Positions 1 to 7,166 of a stretch of 7,202 bases of DNA are shown here, piece by piece; position 1 is the first letter of the stretch; every line of letters begins with the position of its first letter. Origin of the DNA: an uncultured Bacteroidota bacterium (GTDB taxonomy: Bacteria > Bacteroidota > Bacteroidia > B-17B0 > Aurantibacillaceae). The stretch is from positions 1-7,202 of the forward strand of contig CAIXZI010000287.1 of the NCBI GenBank assembly GCA_903923915.1, in the 5' to 3' direction. A program made the position numbers and the translations under genes. The notes beneath the pieces are model-generated. The model saw nothing but the letters and a program-made list of their open reading frames with translations, did not search any database and was not told the origin of the DNA.

Positions 1-12
1 AAATAATGAAAT

Positions 13-27
13 ACAGCCAAAAGCTGT
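13..27 (-). terminator. Weak candidate intrinsic terminator
   Basis: On the minus strand a 5-bp stem ACAGC/GCTGT with a TTTTG loop is followed by ATTTCATTATTT, which is T-rich but interrupted. It lies about 100 bp past the stop of the HupE-like gene, so it could end the operon. The stem is short, so chance is a real alternative. Confidence 0.27.
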
Positions 28-91
28 TCGGGGCCTCCAATTAGTGTAATTCTAAGAGAGGGCGGAAATGAAAAGAAAACCTATAGCAATC

Positions 92-109
92 GTCAATAAC
101 GTTAATGAC
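92..109. repeat. 18-bp near-perfect palindrome after the operon
   Basis: GTCAATAACGTTAATGAC reads the same on both strands except for one mismatched pair (positions 96 and 105). It has no loop and no T-tract, so it suits a dimeric DNA-binding protein better than a terminator. It lies 22 bp past the HupE-like stop. No regulator could be matched to it. Confidence 0.35.
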
Positions 110-130
110 TGTAATTCTTTGAAATAAATG

Positions 131-694
131 CTAGGTTAAAAAAAATATTCTTTCAATTGTCCAGTATAAAGCAATGCATCCAATAACACTTGAAATTGGA
201 TAAACCACCCATTCTTTATACCAACTTTTACTACTAAACCATTTACTAATTAAAAAGTATGCCAAAAAAATTACAATAATTTGACCAAATTCAACTCCGA
301 CATTAAAAAACAATAAAGCACTTATAAAATGATTTTGAGAAATGCCAATATCTTGTAAAGCATTTGCAAAACCCATACCGTGTATCAACCCAAATAGAAA
401 AACAACAATTAAACGCCATGCATTCATTTTACTATGAATGATGTTTTCTACAGAAGTAAATAATATTGAGAGGGCAATTAATGGTTCAATAATTTTTGAA
501 TTGGGAATAATATGACCCGAAGCCGCTAACGCTAAAGTGATAGAGTGTGCAATGGTAAAAACAGAACATTGAATGATGACCGATTTTAGATTGGAGTTTA
601 AAAAGAATATACTAAGGATGAAAAGTACATGGTCAAACCCATAAGGAATTACATGAGTAAAACCTAAAGAAAGATATTGCCCTAAAAGTTCCAT
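131..694 (-). CDS. HupE/UreJ-family integral membrane protein
   Basis: A 187-aa polytopic membrane protein of the HupE/UreJ type (HupE_UreJ_2-like). Six hydrophobic segments are visible at about 16-33, 37-58, 66-83, 93-112, 122-149 and 163-184. Polar residues inside or next to them match the family: H14, GFDH 19-22, TIAHS 47-51, E70, VEN 82-84, FGLIHGMGFA 101-110 and FNVGVEFGQ 130-138. HupE/UreJ relatives next to hydrogenase or urease genes are implicated in nickel uptake, and related permeases carry cobalt. No hydrogenase, urease or cobalamin gene is in this window, so the substrate is open. It is the last gene of the cluster, with its ATG 8 bp after the DUF1566 stop. It has no cleavable signal peptide and no sorting tail, so it should sit in the inner membrane, unlike its secreted neighbours. 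Length fits the short, single-domain form of the family. Confidence 0.88.
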   Translation of the reverse strand: MELLGQYLSLGFTHVIPYGFDHVLFILSIFFLNSNLKSVIIQCSVFTIAHSITLALAASGHIIPNSKIIEPLIALSILFTSVENIIHSKMNAWRLIVVFLFGLIHGMGFANALQDIGISQNHFISALLFFNVGVEFGQIIVIFLAYFLISKWFSSKSWYKEWVVYPISSVIGCIALYWTIERIFFLT

Positions 695-702
695 AAAAGA
701 AA

Positions 703-1878
703 TTACTCTTTTATGATTTTATTGTAAGAAGTATATGTTTTAATAAAATATATACCCGATGGCAGACTTGAAAAATCTTGACCCTCTATATTATTTCCTG
801 CATAAATAAGTTGCCCCATTGCATTAAAAAATTCAATATCCTGATTTTTCATACTTAATTTAATACTGCTTGTAAAAGGATTTGGAAATACATTTAGACT
901 TGATGTAGGTTTTGAAATTGATTTTATTGAAGTTGTGCTTGCTTGATTGCCACGAACACAGATTAAATGATGCGCTACTGTTTTATAATCATACGTTGTT
1001 ATTCCAAATGCAGGATATAAATACCAAGCCTTAGTTGTTTGGTTTGGAAGCGTTGTTGACGACCAATAAAATTTACTTTTAGAAATGGTAGGAAAGTAGG
1101 TAGTGTTTACTGATGGGTTTATAAGACTTTCATCATTGATAGATTGAAGTTCTTTAATATTTGGTAGTCTCCAATCTGTAAAGCCATTAAAAGTGAGTGT
1201 ATCGGCATAAGTGAGAGAATTTTCCCAAGTAAGCGAATCAATATAAGGCGTTTTTTGCCAAATCAAACCAGTTACATTATCAGTAATTGTTCCATTACCA
1301 TTATCGGTAAAATGTGTAACGACTGTTGGTGTATTTATTTCTCTAACCGCCCTTACATGAAATTGTTTCACACCTCCGGCACTAACTGTTTCTGCTTTTG
1401 GATGGTTGCCAATTCCGCCACCTGCATTAGTACCCCATATTTTTGTGGTATCGTTTGCCTGTCTTGTGCTTGTCCACCAATAATCAGCATTAGTTGTGGT
1501 AAATACAGTTGCATCTAAAGAAGGATTGGCATATTGTTGGTTAAGAATACTAAACCCTTCATGTGCAGTTGGCAATCTCCAATCAGTATATCCAGCCAAT
1601 GTTAAAGTGTTGCAATATGTTGTAGCATTTTCAATGGTCATTTCTCCTCCATCAGTTTTTTGCCACATTAACCTAGTTATTGTATCTGTTACAGTACCAT
1701 CTCCATTATTAATAAAAAATGGAGCATTAATGGTGTAGTCATTATCTTCTCCAAAAGTGCTGGTATAGCTTGTTGTTTCTCCTGTATCAGGTAATCGCAA
1801 CATCGTTTTGCTTATACTTTGTGAAAAAGTGATTTGCTGCGAACATAATATCCCTAAAACAATTAAACTTTTTCTCAT
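703..1878 (-). CDS. Secreted protein with two tandem DUF1566/Lcl C-terminal-type domains and T9SS tail
   Basis: A 391-aa exported protein built from two copies of the DUF1566 domain (Pfam PF07603, named from the C-terminus of the Legionella collagen-like protein Lcl). The signal peptide is about 1-19 (TFS/Q). A short LPDTGETTSYTSTFGED-type lead precedes copy 1 at about 56-180, and copy 2 is at about 191-310. Paired landmarks are DGTVTD/NGTITD, LMWQK 70-74 / LIWQK 205-209, DWRLP 99-103 / 235-239, WWTST 134-138 / YWSST 271-275, and the closing VRAVRE / ICVRG. A Por-secretion tail covers about 328-391 (FPNPF at 331-335), predicting surface display or release through T9SS. Lcl-type domains are linked to adhesion, but a role here is inference. 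It starts 2 bp after the YHYH stop and ends 8 bp before the HupE-like gene, so all three genes are probably co-translated. Cys12 has leucine before it, so a lipoprotein is unlikely. Confidence 0.9.
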   Translation of the reverse strand: MRKSLIVLGILCSQQITFSQSISKTMLRLPDTGETTSYTSTFGEDNDYTINAPFFINNGDGTVTDTITRLMWQKTDGGEMTIENATTYCNTLTLAGYTDWRLPTAHEGFSILNQQYANPSLDATVFTTTNADYWWTSTRQANDTTKIWGTNAGGGIGNHPKAETVSAGGVKQFHVRAVREINTPTVVTHFTDNGNGTITDNVTGLIWQKTPYIDSLTWENSLTYADTLTFNGFTDWRLPNIKELQSINDESLINPSVNTTYFPTISKSKFYWSSTTLPNQTTKAWYLYPAFGITTYDYKTVAHHLICVRGNQASTTSIKSISKPTSSLNVFPNPFTSSIKLSMKNQDIEFFNAMGQLIYAGNNIEGQDFSSLPSGIYFIKTYTSYNKIIKE

Positions 1879-1880
1879 GT

Positions 1881-3524
1881 TTATTCAATTAATAATTTTT
1901 TTGTTAGTTGAGAGTTTGGTAATTGCACTTTTAGCATATAATTTCCTTTAGCTAAATTTCTTACATCAATATTTTGGCTGTATTTATTTGTTCTGTAAAC
2001 TACTTCACCTAAGTTGTTATAGATAACTATTTCCAGTACATTATTTTCATTTACAGTTTTATCTAATTGTACATTTAAAATGCCCGCTGACGGATTAGGA
2101 TAAATTAAAACACTATTATCAGTTGCTTTGATATTTTTGATAGATGTTAAAGGAACAGTACATTGAACAAATCCGTGATTGTAAACGGTATCAGTGAAGC
2201 TGCCGGGTGTATAAAAATTAAATGTATAAACCCCAGCGGTTGTCCAGTTATATACAATAGAATCTGACTGGCTACTTAATGTGTATTTTAAAGTGTAACC
2301 ATTATTAGATGAATTAGGAGTACAAGCTGTTATGAGTGCACCCGGAAGAGGGCTTTGAGGTATACGTATGGGTTGAGCTTGCGCTTGAGGAATAATTTGA
2401 TAAGTAGCGTCTTGGGTAACTTGCCCAACCATGTTTGCTATCATATACGGCGCACTTGATGTGCCATGATAGTGATAAACACCGTTTGAGCCTACGTGTC
2501 CGTGATTAGCATCTAATGTTGTCATGGGTGTTCCATCGGGTTCTACACTTCCATATACAGCAAAACCATCTAATCCAAAAGCAATTGGCAAGGTTGATGA
2601 AGTTGTTCCATAAAGATGTAAGGGAGCAATGTGATAATGGTAGTCATCTGCTCTTCCGCAATGCCCACCGTAGTTATCTAATTGTCCGGCAAGATAAGCA
2701 TCAACTCCTGCATTTGTGTATGGGTTGAAAATAGCAATACCGTTTACAGCAACAGCTATAGCTCCTCTAACAAAATTAATGGTATTAACTGGAACAGGGG
2801 TTGTGGCAATTACTGGATTTAACGGAATAGGCCATGCGTTTGCACCTATGTAGCATTGCGGAATGGGTACTTGGCGTTGCCAACCGTTGCTTGCAATACC
2901 AACCATCATGCCGTGTGTTGTAGGTATGCCTTTAGATTCCACATAAAAATAAGTGGCGTCCCAATATGTGTGTACATTAGGTTTAAAAGGTGTAAAGGCA
3001 GAATCAAGAAAGGAAGTTGATGTGCTTGATGTTTGTAAAGCCCTAGTTGATTTTTTAGTAAAACTATACAAGCTTATTAAAATACCTACCGTCAATATCG
3101 GCGTTAAATATTTTACTTGCCTTTTACGTGAATAGAGAAAAGTAATCATTCCTAAAATAAGAATGATTGAAAAAACAATCCAAAACTTATAATCAAATAA
3201 AATGTTTGTATTGTTGTTTTGCTCTATTTGCAGGTATTTATTTAGCTCTTTTATATGAGCATATTTATTTAATACAAAATCTTGGTCTTCCTTTGAAAAT
3301 GATTGTAATGGAAAAGAAACTACAGTTGAATTGGCATCTTCAATAAAAACTTTTCCGTCTTTAAACATAGTAAAAGAACCATCAATTACTTTGTTTTCCT
3401 TTATAACAGACCAATGCTTTAAAATTTGTTTATTATAATTTACATCGTGCGCATACATAAAACATGTGACAAATAGCATTATTGCTGCAAGAATACTTTT
3501 TGATTTTTCAATGTTAGTTTTCAT
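1881..3524 (-). CDS. YHYH-domain protein with SHD1-like domain, membrane hairpin and T9SS tail
   Basis: Uncharacterised 547-aa YHYH-family protein. An N-terminal signal peptide or anchor covers about 8-25. Residues about 36-90 match the SHD1 pattern (HW, then GSFTMFKDGKVFIED, then FPLQSFSKEDQDFV). Two hydrophobic helices follow at about 113-131 and 139-155, separated by the basic loop RKRQVK. The YHYH domain spans about 170-440 and contains two copies of GHxGx4YHYH, at 287-298 and 342-353. A conserved-looking PLPGALITAC segment and a beta-rich stretch come next. The end (about 472-547, YPNPS near 475) is a Por-secretion T9SS tail. By the positive-inside rule the basic loop is cytoplasmic, leaving SHD1 and YHYH outside the inner membrane. 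That is hard to reconcile with outer-membrane export by T9SS unless the protein is processed. The dense His/Tyr/Asp motifs suggest metal binding (inference). The stop is 2 bp before the DUF1566 start, so translation is probably coupled. Confidence 0.88.
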   Translation of the reverse strand: MKTNIEKSKSILAAIMLFVTCFMYAHDVNYNKQILKHWSVIKENKVIDGSFTMFKDGKVFIEDANSTVVSFPLQSFSKEDQDFVLNKYAHIKELNKYLQIEQNNNTNILFDYKFWIVFSIILILGMITFLYSRKRQVKYLTPILTVGILISLYSFTKKSTRALQTSSTSTSFLDSAFTPFKPNVHTYWDATYFYVESKGIPTTHGMMVGIASNGWQRQVPIPQCYIGANAWPIPLNPVIATTPVPVNTINFVRGAIAVAVNGIAIFNPYTNAGVDAYLAGQLDNYGGHCGRADDYHYHIAPLHLYGTTSSTLPIAFGLDGFAVYGSVEPDGTPMTTLDANHGHVGSNGVYHYHGTSSAPYMIANMVGQVTQDATYQIIPQAQAQPIRIPQSPLPGALITACTPNSSNNGYTLKYTLSSQSDSIVYNWTTAGVYTFNFYTPGSFTDTVYNHGFVQCTVPLTSIKNIKATDNSVLIYPNPSAGILNVQLDKTVNENNVLEIVIYNNLGEVVYRTNKYSQNIDVRNLAKGNYMLKVQLPNSQLTKKLLIE

Positions 3525-3597
3525 ATTTAATTGTTTAAAATGTTTTATACTATTTAGAAGATAATAACTTATACTTCTTGCTCTATTCTTAAATTAG
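3525..3597 (-). other. 73-bp AT-rich gap between paralogue B and the YHYH gene
   Basis: This is the largest gap inside the gene cluster. On the minus strand I find no clear TAnnTTTG promoter element and no stem followed by a T-run; the only hairpin is a 5-bp AGAAG/CTTCT pair. Read-through from the phosphoesterase genes therefore seems likely, but an internal promoter cannot be excluded. Confidence 0.35.
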
Positions 3598-5313
3598 TTA
3601 TTGTTTCATTAAAATCATTTTACCTGTTTTAGGTGTATTGTCTCCAACTTTTAAGGAATACCAGTAAACACCATTAGGCAATAAATTTCCATAAGTATCC
3701 TTTCCATCCCAGTTGACTTGAAACTTTCCGGTAGATATAACACTTCCTGCAATAAGTCGTCTTACAAGTTGTCCTTTTTCATCATAAACAACTAAGCTTG
3801 TAGATTGTGGTTTTTCTAAAGAAAATTGTATGATAGTTTCTTGCCCAAAAGGATTTGGGTATACCAATTCATTGGTGTAATTACTATTCCATAGTACAGG
3901 TACGCCTGTTGCTAAAGAATCGTAACAGTTTTTAGAACCGATAAAATAAGTTGCAGAAACATCTTGATTATGATGCGTGGCTGTTACTTGTGCAGGTAAA
4001 TAGGCTCTTACATATTCAACCTTTACACCACTTGAATCAACAGTAACACGTAAATGGCCTGTATTTGCAATAATTAAACCCTGCACATAACCATATTGTG
4101 CTGCTTGCGTAGGATAATTGAAATTTGGCAAACTTGGTTGTGGCGTTTCTTGGTAAACCATGCAATCTTTTTCTTGTTGCCCAAAGAAGTGGTCGTGTCC
4201 ATGAAAGAATATGTTTACATGATTTTCGGTAAGTAAATCTTTTATCGGCTTATACCATCCCGGACGATTGGTTGCAAAGCCCGGTGTACCGTCTAAATTA
4301 TTGCCACCCCATTCGTAAAGATTAGCATATTCAATTCCACCACGCCCTTGTGGGTCTCCACCTACTATTTGATGAGAAAACACAAACTTAAATTTAGCCG
4401 TACTGTTTTGTAAAGTATTTCTAAGCCAATCGTATTGATATTTGCCTAGTGTCCAATACCATCCATGTAAAGAATCAGGTTTTGGTGTTGTGTACCAATA
4501 GGGGTCAATTACAATAAATAATGCATCACCCCATTGCCAAGAGTAAAATGATTCACGTTTACCTACATACGGTGTGTTTGATGTATCACCTGAATAAAAG
4601 TTATTTGGATAAGGATTAACAAAGTATTTGGTTCGTTGCTGCGCATCCCAAATGGCAATGTTATTAGGAGGGCTAACATTATACCAACCTTCTTCACCTT
4701 CATGATTACCTATTACGTTAAATAAAGGCATTGAATGACAAGATATTTCATACTTAGACCGCAACAAATTGCAGCGATAAGGTATGGTATCAAATGGCAC
4801 AATATGCGAGCTGTTTAATAATTTATCGGTCATTAAAAAATCACCTAAATCAATCATAAAATCAGGATTGTCTGCTAATTGATTTTGTAGGCATCTCCTA
4901 TATAAAGCTGTGTCACTCGACGCATCTAAATGTGGGTCAGCCTGAACAGCAAATTTAAAAGCTGTTCCTGTAGGGCGTTGTGTTTGAAACGTATGTTCAG
5001 GGCGATTTGTTACAATCGTTGTTCCGTGCTTACGATAGCTTACTCGATAGTAGTATTTTGTATTGGCTATTAATCCGGATACAATTATTTCAGCAGGCAC
5101 ACTATCAGCAAAGGTTTGCCAAGTAGTTTGATTTGGATAAACACCGCTCGTTGTTCCATATTGGACTTGGACATCTGCCGAGTCAGTGAAAATTAATTGA
5201 ACGGTAATACTATTATTGGTTGGTCTTCCAAGTATTTCGGTATGCCACAAATTCTGACCAAAAGTTACTTTGCACAATAAAAATGTAAGTGCTGCTGTAA
5301 AAAATATTCTCAT
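3598..5313 (-). CDS. Secreted calcineurin-like metallophosphoesterase with FlgD-like T9SS tail (paralogue B)
   Basis: Predicted exported metallophosphoesterase of 571 aa, with unknown substrate. It has a signal peptide at about 1-19 (cut near TFG/Q) and a fibronectin-III/PAP-N-like domain at about 24-112 (ILGRPTNNSIT, GLIANTKYYYRV). The catalytic domain at about 118-440 has all expected metal blocks: D126-P-H128, G157-D158, G202-N-H-E205, H314 and G372-H-D-H375. It shares long blocks with the upstream gene (SPPNNI, PNPYPN, WGDALF, LQNS-AKFKFVF, RPGW, GH-RVTV-SS-VKVEYV), so the two are tandem paralogues. Its tail (about 483-571, YPNPF near 485) differs: it has the FlgD-Ig-like pattern (NWDGKDTYGNLLPNGVYWYSL), also used as a T9SS sorting domain. 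It lies 25 bp after paralogue A and 73 bp before the YHYH gene. Cys14 has leucines before it, so it is not a lipobox. Confidence 0.93.
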   Translation of the reverse strand: MRIFFTAALTFLLCKVTFGQNLWHTEILGRPTNNSITVQLIFTDSADVQVQYGTTSGVYPNQTTWQTFADSVPAEIIVSGLIANTKYYYRVSYRKHGTTIVTNRPEHTFQTQRPTGTAFKFAVQADPHLDASSDTALYRRCLQNQLADNPDFMIDLGDFLMTDKLLNSSHIVPFDTIPYRCNLLRSKYEISCHSMPLFNVIGNHEGEEGWYNVSPPNNIAIWDAQQRTKYFVNPYPNNFYSGDTSNTPYVGKRESFYSWQWGDALFIVIDPYWYTTPKPDSLHGWYWTLGKYQYDWLRNTLQNSTAKFKFVFSHQIVGGDPQGRGGIEYANLYEWGGNNLDGTPGFATNRPGWYKPIKDLLTENHVNIFFHGHDHFFGQQEKDCMVYQETPQPSLPNFNYPTQAAQYGYVQGLIIANTGHLRVTVDSSGVKVEYVRAYLPAQVTATHHNQDVSATYFIGSKNCYDSLATGVPVLWNSNYTNELVYPNPFGQETIIQFSLEKPQSTSLVVYDEKGQLVRRLIAGSVISTGKFQVNWDGKDTYGNLLPNGVYWYSLKVGDNTPKTGKMILMKQ

Positions 5314-5338
5314 AAATTTTAATTAAGGGTTAAATTTT

Positions 5339-6988
5339 TTATCTTGTAATAATTACTTTTTTATTGGCGTGATAATTATCTGTATCAATACTTAAAAAAT
5401 AAATGCCGCTTGAAACTGAGCTTACGTCAATTTCGTTTGATTGTGTTTGTAGTATTTTCTGTCCAAAAGCATTTGATAATTGAATTTGATAATTTTTTGT
5501 TCCTTCGGGCAATTGCACCGTTATTTTATCTTTAGCTGGATTTGGAAAAACTTTAATAAAATTATTGGCATTTATTGTATTGATGCCAGTTGCGGCGCAA
5601 GCTCCAACGACATAGGAAAAGGCAACAGAATCGTTATGATTTACGCCCGACAAAGTATCTTTTGGTAAATAGGATAAAACATACTCTACTTTAACACACG
5701 AGGAATTAACGGTAACTCTAATGTGACCCGTTCCAGCCAAAGTGTCGGCGGTATAGGCACTTGCATTAGCAAGCATACCTTTTTGATAGGTTGAGTCAGC
5801 TGCCATAGGCACTTCTTGATAAATTACACTATCCATAACTTCTCGAGCAAATAAATGGTCATGCCCTTGGAACAAAATATTTACACCATAGGTTACAAAC
5901 AACTTATGTATTGGCATTGCCCAACCCGGACGATGTGTTGGAAAAGTATAATTTGTGCTTGTAGGCCCTTGATATCCTCCCCACTCATACTGCCTCGCTG
6001 GTATTATTCCACCTCTGTTCTCTCCTAATGGGTGGTGTAAGAAAACAAATTTGAATTTTGCAGAACTATTTTGCAATACATTTTGTAACCAAGTGTATTG
6101 CGTAAATCCTAAAGTCCAATTCCAACCAGTTGGCTTGGCGGATGTGTCACAGTCAAAACGATATGGGTCAAGCACAACAAATAAAGCATCTCCCCAAGTA
6201 AACGAATAATAATCTTCGGGTTCTCCCATACCATAAGCCTCAGCATTTGTATTGCCTGAATAAAAACTATTTGGATAAGGATTTGGATAATATTTTTTTC
6301 TCGCTAATGTTCCATAAACACCAATATTATTAGGTGGGCTTTGAAGCAACCAATAATCCTTTTCTCCTTCATGATTACCTAACGCAATGTAAAAAGGAAT
6401 AGAATGAGTTACTGCACCTAATCTTGGTCTGTAAACTTCATGTAATGAATCCATTTGGTGCGAAGTCATCGTTGTTGGATAATGGTCGTCACCGAAAATA
6501 TCTCCTAAAGTCATCATAAAATCAGGGTTGGATTTAGCTTCGTTCTGAAGGGTGTAATTATATAAGTTAGCATCACCATAATCATAAAGATGCTCATCAG
6601 ATTCGAGTGTAAACACAAACGAACTGCCTGGTGCGCGTTGCGTGTGAAATGAATATTCGGGTGTAAATGTGTAGTTTGGATTACCCACTACTTTATAAAA
6701 CACCTTATAATAATGTTTTGTATTTGGGGTTAATCCTCCCAAATCAACTTCGTCCGGTATATTAATTGTATTAGTAATCACACTAGTGGTGTGGGTATAT
6801 ACGGCTGATTGGGTTCCGTAAGTTATATAGTATTGTACGTTTTGATCAAACATAATGCTTGCCGTTATAGAAGTATCTGTTGGTCTTCCTAACACTATGG
6901 AATGAGTTTGTGCAAAAACATCATTACTGAATCCTAAAATAATTACCAAAAAAATGGCCACAAAAAAAGTTTGGATTCGTTTTATCAT
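5339..6988 (-). CDS. Secreted calcineurin-like metallophosphoesterase with T9SS sorting domain (paralogue A)
   Basis: Predicted exported metal-dependent phosphoesterase of 549 aa; the substrate is unknown. Residues 1-26 form a signal peptide (K/R start, hydrophobic core, VFA before Q27). Residues about 28-116 look like the fibronectin-III/purple-acid-phosphatase N-terminal domain (LGRPTDTSIT, then GLTPNTKHYYKV). The calcineurin-like catalytic domain spans about 122-435 and keeps the metal-ligand blocks: D131-E-H133, G162-D163, G204-N-H-E207, H318/H319 and G375-H-D-H378. A Por-secretion tail covers about 476-549 (FPNP near 481, ending KKVIITR), so T9SS export to the surface or medium is expected. 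It is the first gene of the apparent operon, 25 bp before a clear paralogue. The ATG is preceded by an AT-rich leader without a Shine-Dalgarno sequence, and the signal peptide begins right at this start. Family assignment is secure. A purple acid phosphatase role is less likely, since the GDxxY tyrosine of those enzymes is not seen. Confidence 0.93.
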   Translation of the reverse strand: MIKRIQTFFVAIFLVIILGFSNDVFAQTHSIVLGRPTDTSITASIMFDQNVQYYITYGTQSAVYTHTTSVITNTINIPDEVDLGGLTPNTKHYYKVFYKVVGNPNYTFTPEYSFHTQRAPGSSFVFTLESDEHLYDYGDANLYNYTLQNEAKSNPDFMMTLGDIFGDDHYPTTMTSHQMDSLHEVYRPRLGAVTHSIPFYIALGNHEGEKDYWLLQSPPNNIGVYGTLARKKYYPNPYPNSFYSGNTNAEAYGMGEPEDYYSFTWGDALFVVLDPYRFDCDTSAKPTGWNWTLGFTQYTWLQNVLQNSSAKFKFVFLHHPLGENRGGIIPARQYEWGGYQGPTSTNYTFPTHRPGWAMPIHKLFVTYGVNILFQGHDHLFAREVMDSVIYQEVPMAADSTYQKGMLANASAYTADTLAGTGHIRVTVNSSCVKVEYVLSYLPKDTLSGVNHNDSVAFSYVVGACAATGINTINANNFIKVFPNPAKDKITVQLPEGTKNYQIQLSNAFGQKILQTQSNEIDVSSVSSGIYFLSIDTDNYHANKKVIITR

Positions 6989-7009
6989 ATAAATTAATTG
7001 TTGCGTTTT

Positions 7010-7037
7010 ACCTTGGATGATAAAACTAATTCAAGGT
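7010..7037. repeat. Inverted repeat in the leader of the first gene
   Basis: ACCTTG (7010-7015) and CAAGGT (7032-7037) form six-base arms around a 16-bp spacer that contains the -7-like TAGTTTTA (minus strand 7028-7021). It starts 21 bp upstream of the first ATG. It could be an operator or an RNA stem-loop near the ribosome entry site, but the arms are short. Confidence 0.28.
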
Positions 7038-7166
7038 TTAATCAAGTTTTAAATAATTTATAGAAAATTAAATTTCTCATTTTTATTAACTTGTCATGCT
7101 ATTTCTATAAAACACTATTTTAAGTTGCTGATAAATAGATGGTTGAATAATTTTATGTATTTTTAT

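Larger units (their letters stand above)
1..130. other. Window-edge intergenic region downstream of the operon
   Basis: No convincing gene is seen here. Positions 20-65 are visibly more GC-rich than the surrounding sequence. A plus-strand frame is open from the left edge to a TAA at 47-49 (ending QPKAVRGLQLV), so the tail of a convergent gene is possible but cannot be shown from 15 codons. The hairpin and palindrome listed separately lie in this stretch. Confidence 0.3.

Noticed and set aside
68..127. 19-codon plus-strand open frame with a purine-rich stretch upstream
   Set aside because: It is very short, has no recognisable motif and the upstream spacing is poor; chance is the better explanation.
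1255..1738. Plus-strand open frames of 87 and 80 codons
   Set aside because: They lie wholly inside the DUF1566 gene on the other strand, have no family features and overlap each other.
2516..3135. Plus-strand open frames of 70 and 60 codons
   Set aside because: They are antisense to the YHYH gene, which has clear domains; the short products show no recognisable motif.
3548..3580. AGAAG/CTTCT hairpin between paralogue B and the YHYH gene
   Set aside because: It has only five base pairs, a long AT-rich loop and no T-run, so it is not a credible terminator.
5262..5313. Possible lipoprotein signal at Cys14 of paralogue B, and similarly Cys12 of the DUF1566 protein
   Set aside because: The residue before each cysteine is leucine, not Gly/Ala/Ser, and a normal signal peptidase I site follows.
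5480..5668. Plus-strand open frame of 62 codons
   Set aside because: It is antisense to the sorting tail of a well-supported phosphoesterase and has no family features.
3598..6988. Purple acid phosphatase identity for the two phosphoesterases
   Set aside because: The N-terminal domain is similar, but the GDxxY tyrosine ligand is not seen; a general calcineurin-like call is safer.
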